NCBI GenBank assembly: GCA_900073065.1
Contig: FJOG01000017.1
Span: forward strand, 430,149 to 494,148
Source of the DNA: Phialocephala subalpina
Lineage: Eukaryota > Ascomycota > Leotiomycetes > Helotiales > Mollisiaceae
Length of the DNA stretch: 64,000 bases
Direction of reading: 5' to 3'
Shown piece by piece: positions 47,173 through 57,756 of this stretch (the stretch's first letter is position 1; each line of letters starts with the position of its first letter). The notes under the pieces are model-generated. The model was not told the DNA's origin. It searched no databases and saw only the letters and a list, made by a program, of their open reading frames with translations. The position numbers and the translations under genes are program-made.

Positions 47173-47367
47173 TCATGCACCACCTTCTCTCTTGGCATAC
47201 TCCTCCTCAATTCGCTCCTCGTATAACCTATCTGCTGCTTCTTCAGCCTCCGTCTTCTGTTTCGGCGTCTCAGTTGTGGCAGTCCGGGATGCGGAAGAGG
47301 TGGTGGGTTCTGTAGCGGAGTTGGAGTTGGACGGCTTTTCGCCTGATAGAGTGGTTGGGAACGGCAT
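47173..47367 (-). CDS. Small conserved fungal protein, 64 residues
   Basis: Starts at the ATG of MPFPTTLSGEKPSN. A Ser/Thr-rich disordered half is followed by a charged helix EAEEAADRLYEERIEEEYAK ending REGGA. This C-terminal block has the look of a recurrent, short, uncharacterised ascomycete protein. No function can be assigned. An in-frame ATG four codons upstream is an alternative start. Confidence 0.55.
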   Translation of the reverse strand: MPFPTTLSGEKPSNSNSATEPTTSSASRTATTETPKQKTEAEEAADRLYEERIEEEYAKREGGA

Positions 47368-48487
47368 ATTGTGTAACAATGTCTGAACGATATGTATCTT
47401 GAAATTTCGGAGTAGGAAGTAGATCTTTTGAGGATGTAGAGAGTTGAAGAGAAAGCCGTTTTAATTCCTGAAGCTCTTTTTGAACCCCTCAATGTGGCAA
47501 TATGTGTGGCGCTGGTTTGTGGCGCAGCAGTCATGTGAGCTCCCGGTCTTCTACTTCCTCGACCAGACTCGAAGTCTGTATGGAGAGGTCATGGAGTCAA
47601 AATTATGACGTCTGACTCTGGCTTGAACTTGAACGAAGCTCTCCACAATAGGTACAACCCTTCAGAGTCAGCATGTGTCATGTGATTATAACTGAGCACG
47701 GGGTTAGAGACGCTTCAGGAATGACGCCTAAAGACATTCACGAGGCCAAATACCATATTCGACCGCTTTCGATGCAACATATCGCTTGCCACAACCTTAT
47801 CATGCTTGCATCGCCCCCAAGCTTGCAACATGCCATCGGCGAGGCCGTGCCCAGCATTTTATATACCCCAAGTCTTATCATAACCCTGGAACAGCCGCCT
47901 GCATGAGGCTAAAATGCCTTCGTCTTCTTGTCTCCAGCGGGGTGTTCACAGGAAACCAATCTCACAGCTCCCTTCAGATAGCTGCCTGATAGTGGTATCC
48001 TTTTCTGCACGATTTCCTTTCTCATTGAGGAATTAGAATGTGCCACCTGCATGGGAGCACGGTGGCCTTATTTCAAGGCTTCAGATCAAGACCTCGACCC
48101 GAATAGCTTGACGAGAGGCGAGGCTGTTGTTGGCCAAGGAAGGAACGACTCGACTGTATATAATGCCAAGCAACGGAACGGCCAAAGATGATGTTCTTAT
48201 CTCTGCGGGCTCGGCAGCAACCCACGGTGGGGAGAGCTCAACCTCGAGACCGGAATGGGAGGGGCAGGAAATGCAAGCCCCATCAGGAATTTTGGAGACC
48301 TTCATGAAGAGATATCGAGGAGAATCAAAGATCGTCCGCAAGCTTGGCAAGTGCCAATGACCCATTATAGGTACTTATACGTCGTTCCCCTCTCATGGGA
48401 AGGAGCTTTGCTCCACCACTTTGTTGGATTTCTTCAGAAACGAAAAGGTGCATGCTGTCAGGAAATTCTGCAATTGCATAAGTTACA
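47368..48487. other. Divergent intergenic region, about 1.1 kb
   Basis: Upstream DNA of the small protein and of the permease. No coding sequence recognised. Confidence 0.45.
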
Positions 48488-50475
48488 ATGGCTTCGACGG
48501 GCGTTGAAATTCCTGGCTCTGCCGGAGCGGACTACATTGTCCACGAGAAACATCAAGATCATGCTGGCTTTTCGAGGGAAAAGCACGAAGAAGCTCAGCT
48601 TCAATCCTACGACTCGAGTTCAATAAACTCAGTACATGCTGGGGGATTCTATGACTCGACCCATCGCCAGCTACGACCCAGGCACATTCAATTGATTGGT
48701 ATTGGAGGCACAATTGGAACCGCATTATATGTTCATGGCTTGCTCAATGGTGGACCCGCTTCTCTGTTCATGGCTTTCACAATCTGGTATGTGTTGTAGT
48801 TGAGCACCAATCTCCAAGTAGCTCACCACAATTTCATATCTCACATTTTTTCCTGTTTCCTGATGACCCGCAAGTTCTAATATCTTGTGATAGGTGTGCC
48901 TTCATTCTAGTAGTCACAAACGTTAGTTCCTACCTAAAGCACCTCTGCCAGAGCAACTCCTGCCCGTGCGACTTCATGCTGACCAGATACCAAGTGCATG
49001 TCTGAGATGGTGACCTACCTTCCAATATCGTCTCCCTTCATTCGTTTCGCAGGCCGCTATGTCGACGAAGCATTTGGTGTTGCTGCTGGTTACAACATTT
49101 TTATCTTCGAGGCTGCTTTGGTCCCCTTTGAAATCGTGGCATGCAACGTTATCATACATTATTGGTCAGATGTTGTCCCTGCTGGCGGAATTATTGCCAT
49201 TGTGATTGTCTCATACGGGTGAGAATTCTATGTCATAAATTTGGAAATCAATTGCTAATATGAGTGTAGGATCATCAATGTCTTTGCCGTCAAATGGTAC
49301 GGAGAGTCGGAATTTTGGCTGGCCATGGGGAAAGTTCTGCTGATTATTGGTCTCATCATTTTCACACTCATCGCAATGGTTGGTGGAAACCCTCTGCATG
49401 ACAAGTTCGGCTTTAGATACTGGGGAAATCCAGGAGCCTTCGTTGAGCTCTACTACGAGGGAAACCTGGGTCGATTTCTCGGTTTCCTACAATGCCTCAT
49501 CCAAGCCTCTTTTACAATCGCTGGTCCTGATTATGTCAGTATGGGAGCAGGTGAGGCAGAAAATCCACGGAAGGTAATGCCACAAGCATACAACGCGGTC
49601 TTCTACCGTCTCACAGCATTCTTCGTTCTTGGCAGTCTTGCTGTCGGTATTCTGGTCCCCCATAACGGTGCTGAACTCTCAGCTGCTTTCAAGAATGGGC
49701 TTCCTGGAGCTGCAGCATCTCCGTATGTCGTGGCGATGAACAGACTCAAGATTCGCGTCCTGCCTGATATCGTCAACTCTATGGTTTTGGCATCAGCTTT
49801 CTCAGCCGGAAACAGCTACGTTTATTGCGCCTCTCGCTCTCTTTTCGGCCTTGCTCTTGAAGGAAAAGCGCGAAAGTTTCTCACCAAATGTACAAAGAGC
49901 GGAGTGCCGATCTACTGCGTTGCAGTAACCTTGGCAATTGCTCTTCTCTCGTTCCTTCAAGTGTCTAACAACGCTGCTGTGGTCCTAAACTGGTTTGTGT
50001 CTCTCGTCACCGCTAGTCAATTGATTAACTTTTCGGTCATGGCTTTCACATTCATTGCTTGGAAAAGAGCTTGCGATGCTCAAGGACTAGATAGAGACAC
50101 GCTTCCGCATAAAAGCTTCTGGCAACCGTTCTCAGCTTACTATGCGTTGACGGGATGCTTCATCATGACATTTGTGGGAGGGTATACTGTATTCTTGCCT
50201 GGTACGCGCACTTCCCCGCTCAACTCTGGACGATGCACTAACTCGAGGAAGGACAATGGGATGTTCCCACATTCTTGTTCTCCTATCTCATGGTCTTCTT
50301 GTTTCCAGTTATCTTCATAGCCTGGAAAGTCATTAAGAAGACAAACTGGTTGAAGCCTCACGAGGTCATCTTGAGGTCTCCTGAAAATGATGAGATTGAT
50401 GAGTATACACGCAACTATGTCGAGCTTGTGCCGAAGACCAGATGGCATGGATATGTAGACAGAATGTTTAGTTAG
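48488..50475 (+). CDS. Amino-acid permease (YAT/AAP family)
   Basis: Five exons (48488-48786, 48894-48921, 48995-49218, 49270-50201, 50252-50475) give 568 residues. Exon 2 is only 28 nt. Yeast-type amino-acid permeases are 12-span proton symporters of the plasma membrane. Family blocks are clear: RHIQLIGIGGTIGTALYV in TM1, EMVTYLPISSPFIRFAGRYVD, NFFIFEAAL-like FIFEAALVPFEI, FTIAGPDYVSMGAGEAENPR, and ASAFSAGNSYVYCASRSL. The N-terminus (about 65 residues) is cytosolic and charged; the C-terminus ends HGYVDRMFS. Substrate is not assignable. The DUF1989 and arylmalonate-decarboxylase-like genes follow within 3 kb, suggesting uptake of a compound they process. Confidence 0.92.
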
Positions 50476-50857
50476 AGAAAGCGGAGTCAGTGTATGTAGC
50501 AACAAATAGAGAGGCTTCATTAGAGAGAAATACGATCTCAATGCAAAGGATTCAAGAAATTGTTCCCTGGTCCTGCCTCTTTTACTGCATGGTCTAGGAT
50601 CATTGCGAATAGCTTCATTCCTAAACTCCTATCTCCTTCAAGTGACTCATATCCTAAGCATACTTCCTTAGAACCACCCAATTTGGAAGGGGCAGCCGGA
50701 ACGAACCGCATCCCTCATTGTCAAGCTCACTTGCATCCTCTGCTCCTTAGTATACCACGTGATTTTATCCCACTTTATAAGAAGTTCTCTCATCAAGCTC
50801 TGCTTCTTCTCATCCACATCCTCAACCTCTCTTTTCATGCCCCATCCAACTTTAAAA
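50476..50857. other. Intergenic region between permease and DUF1989 gene
   Basis: Only 382 bp separate the permease stop from the next start on the same strand. No coding content. Confidence 0.5.
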
Positions 50858-52089
50858 ATGACAACTCGAGTCCCAGAACCGGCTTACCCAGCAAGGAATG
50901 CCTCGGCATTGTATGGCGACAAAGATCTGTATGCCAAGCTTGGCGAGATCGCGGAGAAAGATGGGGGGAAGGCGTTGATTGAGGAGTTTGAGATTCCGAT
51001 TAGGAGTGGGAAGGCTTGGGTTGTGAAGAAAGGTAAGAATTCTGGTAGCTTCTGTTCACCGATTGTTTTAAACATTGGGTTTTTGCTTCAAGTTTTTAGT
51101 TTTGAAGTCACTTGAAGTCAGTGATCAAGGAATTCGTCATTCTGCCATCCTGGGAAATAAATAATAGGGCTTTTTAAAGTCCTTTCGGCTTAGTGCTCCA
51201 TTTCGCTACCCGAGATCATTCAGCTGATTGTGATCACTCCACAGGACAGCTTTGCAAGCTCTCCACACCACATGGTCCGCAAGTAGGAGACCTGAACATC
51301 TGGTCACTTCAAAATCCCCGAGAGAAATTCTGGGCTTCGAGAACGAAACAGCTACATGCATCACATGTATCTGTTGGTGATCGTCTATGGTCTGTTCTTC
51401 CTTACATGAGACCATTGGTCACTATCGTTGCGGATAGTTTGAAGGATTATGGTGTTGACGAAGTTGGTGGTCGCTGTCATGATTTACTGGGGACCAGGTA
51501 GGTTTGCTTCAATCTCCGAGATATTCAACAGTACTGACAATCTGACAGATGTGATCCATATGGTAAAGCTGACCAGTCATATGAGAAAAAGAGCGATAAC
51601 TGACTTGCTTTAGTGAACAAGTTGCTGAGTGGTGATGACTTCGACTACCAGTGTCATTCGAATCTCGTGCGAGCTGTGCTGCCTTATGGGCTTGCAGAGC
51701 ATGATATCCACGATGTTATAAACGTGTTCCAAGTAACCGGCTTAAACAAGGACGGCAAGTACTTCATGTAAGTGTTCTGTGCTTGCATGTGTGGTGCGAC
51801 TGACACGATTTCCAGGGAGGCATCACCAGCGAGAGCCGGTGACTATTTCACATTCTTCGCCGAGACCGATATTCTATGTGCAATGTCAACCTGTCCTGGA
51901 GGAGATCTCTCAGTATATGGTTGGGGTGGAGACTCTGCTCAGAGAATGCTGGACACTTGCAACCCGTTGGGCGTGGCAGTATATGAGATCGAAGGAAAGG
52001 ACGAGGTCTTGAAGGACTGGAAGGAGAGCCAACCACCAGGATATAAAGGGCATCATGGACTGAAGATTCCAGTCTTCGGACAACAATAA
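50858..52089 (+). CDS. DUF1989 / urea carboxylase-associated family protein
   Basis: Five exons (50858-51032, 51245-51497, 51549-51562, 51614-51767, 51816-52089) give 289 residues; the third exon is a 14-nt micro-exon. Family blocks: GKAWVVKKGQLCKLSTPHGPQVGDLNIW, GGRCHDLLGTRCDPY, VFQVTGLNKDGKYFMEASPARAGDYF and CAMSTCPGGDLS. His and Cys in the RCHDLLGTRC and STCPGGDLS blocks are likely metal ligands. In bacteria these proteins accompany urea carboxylase and guanidine or amino-acid degradation genes; the fungal role is undefined. It ends 29 bp from the convergent stop of the arylmalonate-decarboxylase-like gene. The first intron (212 bp) is the longest seen here. Confidence 0.85.
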
Positions 52090-52118
52090 AAAACATAGAC
52101 TTGAAATATCCATTGGCT

Positions 52119-53003
52119 TCAATCTTTGTCAAAAATCATACCCCACCCCTTGACACCCTTCGCATCAACACCACATTCCCTCAACATATCCCAAACCACA
52201 GTCGTTACCGTATCAAAAACTGGCACACCATACTTCGCCTCCCAATATCCCACCCTCTGAGCCGCAATCAAGTTCGTACAAAACGTCGTAACAGCATCCA
52301 CCTTCCCCTCAACCACATCCCCCACCACTACAAGAAATTAGTAAGTGGTTTCAAAGGATGCTGAGGAGTCGAGGAGCCGAGGAGCCGAGCTCTTCGGGAG
52401 CTCGACTCCCTACAGAATGGTAGAATCAGGGCGGGATTTATACATACTCCCATCCAACGTCTCCTCCCCAATATCCGCAATATCAGTATTCTTCGCCACC
52501 TTCAAATGTCTCTCCATCCCCTCCCCAATCTCAACCCCAATCCCCTTATAATTCTCCACAATCTTCTCTTGCACATCAACCAAATACGGTGTCACCAATC
52601 CCAGCTCCTTCACTCCCCATAACTCCAACGCTTTGTTCAACGCTAATATACTCGTCGTAGCTTTAATCCCCGTCGCCCTTTTAATCTCTTCGCATAGCTT
52701 GGTGTCTTGGGAGAAGCCTAGCCAGCCGGCAGATGTTCCTGACCAGCCTATGATGTCAACTTCGGCGTGGGCAAGGAGCTGAGCGGCAGCTAATATGGGG
52801 GCGAGGTCGAATTGGGCGAGGCCGTCTGGGGAGAGTGAGATTTGCGTGACGGGGAAGCGGGAGAAGTGTGCTGTTATGGTCGTGGATGGGAGGTGGGCGT
52901 TCAGAGATGTGATGAGGGCATATGTGAGTGGTTCGAGGGCGGTGTTGGATGAGGGGGTAAGGATGCCGAGACGGATACGTCTTGGAGCTGTGGAGGATGC
53001 CAT
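52119..53003 (-). CDS. Asp/Glu racemase superfamily protein, arylmalonate-decarboxylase-like
   Basis: Two exons (53003-52448, 52327-52119) with a 120-bp intron give 254 residues. The N-terminal RLGILTPSSNTALEP is that of maleate isomerase/arylmalonate decarboxylase (AMDase) relatives. The superfamily normally uses two catalytic Cys. Here the first is replaced by Gly (SGTSAGW, G89), while the second is kept (TTFCTNL, C202). This is the same Gly/Cys arrangement and spacing as bacterial AMDase (G74/C188), pointing to decarboxylation or single-Cys chemistry rather than racemisation. The intron carries a strong hairpin and tandem octamers. Convergent with the DUF1989 gene. Confidence 0.83.
52363..52409. 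repeat. Tandem octamers and hairpin within an intron
   Basis: Three GAGGAGYC units (52363-52386) run into a perfect 7-bp stem CGAGCTC/GAGCTCG with a 5-nt loop (52386-52404). An outer 9-bp inverted pair GGAGTCGAG/CTCGACTCC lies at 52365-52373 and 52401-52409. All of it lies within the intron of the AMDase-like gene. Confidence 0.85.
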
Positions 53004-53625
53004 TGTTTGCTACACAGATGAACAAGACGATAGACAACTTAGAGGAGGGGGCATAAGGAGAAGCATAGGAAGAGTGGGAGGGAAGTATCTCTCTAGTATC
53101 GGGCTTCCGATGTCCTAAATGTACTCCAACATTGAAAACCTACCTCAAGGCCATTGCGGGTAATGTTGCCTCTGACAGCTCCTAGAGCACTGCTCTCCAA
53201 GAGCACTTCTTCGAGGTGAAGTTCGGGGAGAATGGCATTTTTTGACATTGATGAAGGGAGAAGAGGAAAGTTGAGTTTCTGGACGCCAAGAAGTTCTCCG
53301 TACCTCAATATACGCATGCTTGAGCGACATTGCGTCTCCTACTTGCCGTGCATCCTAGTAAACCTTTCATTCCAACCTCCGTTCTTCCTGACGACCAGCT
53401 CATGGTCTCACAATAGAAAATCGTCCTTGCACGAATCAAACCCGAGACCAACATACCTTCGCTTTTTATGGTTCCAACTCATCCCAAAATGGCAACACCA
53501 AATTGCCAAGATATTAGGCGGCTATGGCTGAAATCCAACGCAAGCCTTTTGCGTTTTACCACCTTTCATATTGCCTCCAACATTCCTCCTCAGTTTCTTT
53601 CTCAACGACATGCCCTCAAGACAGC
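53004..53625. other. Divergent promoter region
   Basis: About 620 bp between the starts of the AMDase-like gene and the second GH125 gene. An in-frame upstream ATG at 53524 would extend the GH125 protein but would bury its membrane anchor; otherwise nothing seen. Confidence 0.45.
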
Positions 53626-55838
53626 ATGAGTCGATTACGTCTCAGATTTGTAGGCATAGCTGTACTACTTGTTGTTGCTGCTGCATTCTTCTTCTGGCGT
53701 GACGATGCACACGTCACGTGGTCTTCCTTTCCCTCACCCGCAGAGGATCCCTCGCTCAAGAAAGATGCTGTGGAGCAGCAACTTCCTCTGAAGGTGTCTA
53801 CCGCAGGTACAAGTCCCATATCGAAACCGATAAAGACGTCAGAGCTACCAACCGACCTTCCGGTTCTTCCCAAGCCTGAAACCACAAGATGGCAAGACTC
53901 TGAGTCTCCAGCAGCAACACCGTCGCCATCAGCACCTCCCAAGCCATGTTTAAACTTTATGGAGCTTCAACGAGAGAAGCAAAAACCATGGTCAACAGGA
54001 TGGCGTAGATTTGCCTATAATCGACCAGGGCCAGAATGTCGAACATTCAATCTTCCAGCAATGGAGAAGTTGATCGAGAAGATGAAAGGGGTTATCAAAG
54101 ATCCTGATCTATTCAGACTTTTTGAGAATAGCTATCCTAATACCTTGGATACCATGATCAAGTGGAGGGGCTATGCTAATATTGGCGATCCTGCTACGGG
54201 GAACGAGACTGTCACGGATGAGGAGTTGACCTACGTGATTACAGGTGATGTATGGAACTCATTCCTTCCTTTCCACCTTTTGCTCTCCTCCACTCGAAAG
54301 TCTTGATTTCCACAACTTCTATCTCAGGCCATTCTGGTTCTGACAATTCATAGATTGATGCCATGTGGCTACGAGATTCAGCTTCCCAAGTCTACTCGTA
54401 CCTGCCGCTTCTTGAGGCATCATCCGATCCAGACTCTCTCGCAAGTCTTTGGCGTGGACTCATCAATCTCCACGCACGTTATATAATCATCTCGCCTTAC
54501 TGCCACAGTTTCCAGCCTCCGCCAGAGTCTGGTGTCCCGAATACTCGCAATGGGGCCTTCACTCAAAACCACCCCATGCCACCATATGATCCTAATCTAG
54601 TATTCGATTGCAAGTGGGAGCTTGACTCTCTAGCCTCGTTCTTGCAGGTCTCAGTTGCCTACTACCAGCGAACCGGCGGTATGTATCTTCTCAATCAACT
54701 CACCATGGCTTTGATCTCCCTAAAAAGATAGCAACGCAAGATGCTAACATGCCACAGACCTCGAATTCTTCGACAAGTACAACTGGATCCCAGCAGTCCG
54801 CGCAGCAGTCGACGCTGCTGCAGCCATGCGACTAGGAACCTACTCAAAGACCGGAAAAGTCCAAGCCTCTGCCTGGACATTCACAGGCTGGACAAACCGC
54901 GGTTCCGAAACCCTGACCAACGACGGTCTCGGTAATCCTACCAAGGAGAACGGCATGGTCCGAACCGCCTTCCGTCCCTCAGACGACGCTTGCATCTACC
55001 AACTATTGGTGCCTGCTAATATGATGTGGGCGAAATATCTCGAAGAAGCCTCAATCATCATGGAAAAGCTATCAGGAGATGAAGCGAAGAATTTGACAGA
55101 TACGATGAGAGACCAAGCTTATGGCGTTAGGAAAGGCATTGATGAGGATGCCATCATCCACAACAAGGATTTTGGAGACATCTTCGCGTATGAAATTGAC
55201 GGATTCGGCGGGACGAACATGATGGACGACGCAAACGTCCCTTCTCTCCTCGCAATGCCACTCTGGAACTACTCGACATCAGCATTTAAGCTCCCCGTTC
55301 CCACCGAAGGCGGAAACCCTCGAGATTACGACCGGATATACGCCAACACTCGACGCTTCATCCTCAGTGAATCGAATCCGTATTTCATGAAAGGACCTGT
55401 CATTTCAGCTATAGGAGGACCGCATCTCGGACCTGGGAAGGCTTGGCCGATGGCTGCTATTATAAGAGCTTTGACAGCGTTCACGTTGCCGCCTTCGGAT
55501 GGGGAGGGGAGTGTGGAGCAGTCGAAGAAGAAGGCAGTGGAAGATGAGATCAAGGCGCAGATTGCTATGGTGCTGAATTCTACGGCTGGAACCGGAGGTA
55601 CGTTCCTTCTTTCGTGCTTGATGCTTTGCCCCTCCTCCTTGCTCTTGAGCTTGGAGATGGAATCGCTAATGTGCTATCAGTTATTCACGAGAGTGTCAAT
55701 TCATGGAATGAGAACGATTGGAGTAGAGCCTGGTTTGGATGGGCGAATGGTTTATTTGGGGAGCTGATGATCAAGGTCGCGGAAGAAGATGAGAAAGCAG
55801 GAAGAAATCCTGGATGGTTAGGTGAGAGTTGGCAGTGA
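53626..55838 (+). CDS. GH125 exo-alpha-mannosidase, type II membrane form
   Basis: Four exons (53626-54249, 54354-54678, 54758-55597, 55681-55838) with introns of 104, 79 and 83 bp give 648 residues. A short basic N-terminus and one hydrophobic segment ([17 protein letters not shown]) form a signal anchor, followed by a Pro/Ser-rich stem of about 100 residues. This points to Golgi or cell-surface placement, unlike the secreted paralogue at 3.4-5.2 kb. Catalytic-domain blocks match that copy: [19 protein letters not shown] (213-218), [16 protein letters not shown] near 458-466, [14 protein letters not shown] and IHES near 598-601. Introns at the FGG-region and IHES-region are not all shared with the other copy. 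Likely role: alpha-1,6-mannose trimming of glycans. Confidence 0.92.
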
Positions 55839-57756
55839 GTAGATAGCTATAGATAGCTATTGACTAATAGAGCTTGCTGCTTTTTCAGCACTGAAGGTTG
55901 GGATTTTGCTCGCGTTGCTGCACACGCTAAGACCTTTTTTTACATAGCGAATTGGAATTTCAAGTGTGAGCAGAATTGGGTTTGGATCCAAAGGAAGTGG
56001 TAACTTCCTATAAAACCACTACGTCACCAGGCAGACACAATTTCCGATAGTTTTCAAGCCAATCTCCATGCCTGCCAAGCTCCCATGCCTTTGCAAGTTC
56101 TGCACTGCTGTTGGTGGAATCGTGGGAACGCGGTTTTCACGAACCGAGCTCAACGTTGGATTACCAAGAAGGTATAACTCACAAGCAAAGCAAGCAGTCC
56201 TACTGTTGAATCTCAACCTTACTATCAAGTTTCGAGTTTGTAGCCTGAGCGGTATGTAAGGACGAGAGCAAGGGGGGTTCTCCTCTCACCTCTGATAAAT
56301 TTCCTTCTCATCTCATCGCAAGTTGCATATTTCTGACTCGATAACTATTTAGAAATGACAGCGAATACATTTGGTAGACCAAGGAGCTTTGAAATGACCG
56401 AGAAGTACCCAGCGAGACTTTTCGCAATCGAGTTACATGCGAGGTTGATGGGACTTCTGCCACCCTTCAATACCTCTCTCCTGCCAGGTGGAGTATGGGG
56501 AGCGACAACAATTGTTGGTTTGGTGATGGTGAAGAGCAAGGAGATGCCTTCAGCAAGGCTTTTATATACCATAACACCTGGTAAAGATAAGAACTTCAAG
56601 CCAAATTAACATGGCTTTTCGATAATCTACAGACCCCTAAGATAGAATCGACGCTCGTTTTTGTTAATGAAACCTCTGTTGGGTGAATTAGAAGTCAATT
56701 CGGACTCGAATAAAATTTGGGCGAAGGATAAATGCTTTTCTTTCTATAAAAAGGGTTCCGCCTACTTCGAACTCGCAGCAACGCAAAAGACAAGACTGAA
56801 TACTAAGTCGTATGTGAGCCCCCATCTGTCGAGTCAACACAGAGACAGCTTTGACATCCGATCAGAGCAGTTGCGCAGTGCAGTTTCACCCAACTTTCTC
56901 ACGAGAGTAGCGTTGATCAATCGTCTTGTTTTTACAGAGTTCCGTCGTCAACTCAAACCTTCTGTCAAGGCCTTCTGTCAATTTTTTGAGGTAGCAAGCT
57001 CACTCCTACTACGGTATGAGAGATTTCGGTTTTCTCATCAGATGTGTTTTCTTCTCATGTCATATCATATCTCGTACGGAGTATTAGTTTTGACATCGAT
57101 GTTGGAATTGGCAGCGGATATACTCGAGTTAGCATAACTATTAGGGAGGCACGTAGCAAAGGGTAGAGATTATAAAGGGCTTCCTTTCCTGCTCTCATAC
57201 TTACCCCTTCAGCAAAGCAAAGCAAAAAACGAAACAAAACAAAACACGAACATATGACTTGACACGATCAGTTCGGTCTAGATCTTGCGAAGGCTGGTTT
57301 ACTTCATTAGGAGCTAGACTGCTATGATAGTTTATATCCTGTTCTCGAAGCCAAAGGGGATGACTTCAGAGACTTCGAGGAATGGAACTAAAACTCGAGC
57401 TGGTCTCTTTGAGCGAGAGTGAGAACTGGACCTCAAGTACTGACGAGAGAGGAAGTGAGGAGAAAACAACCTTTTGGATACAGTTAAAAGCAGCTGTATT
57501 GATCAACATAGCTTTCGATTGTGTAGCTAAATGGTGCACTATTTCGTTCCGTCATTCCTCAACGCTATCTATGAACAAACTGCAGGCCGCACATAAAGTA
57601 CCGGTGCAATAGCAAGTACAAGGGGTATCACAAATGCAAAGATCCCCAAACCAAAACCTATTTTATGCATGCCAACCCATTAATGCAAATCCAAAGGAAC
57701 AAACATGGCATCATTCCATAGCCTCAGCGGGGCAAATCCATCATACATCTGATCAT
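55839..57756. other. Intergenic region, about 1.9 kb
   Basis: Several frames of 60-160 codons (e.g. 56661-57137, +) occur but none resembles a protein family or splices sensibly. A low-complexity AAGCAAAGCAAA/AACAAAACAAAAC run lies near 57215-57246. Nothing further seen. Confidence 0.35.
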
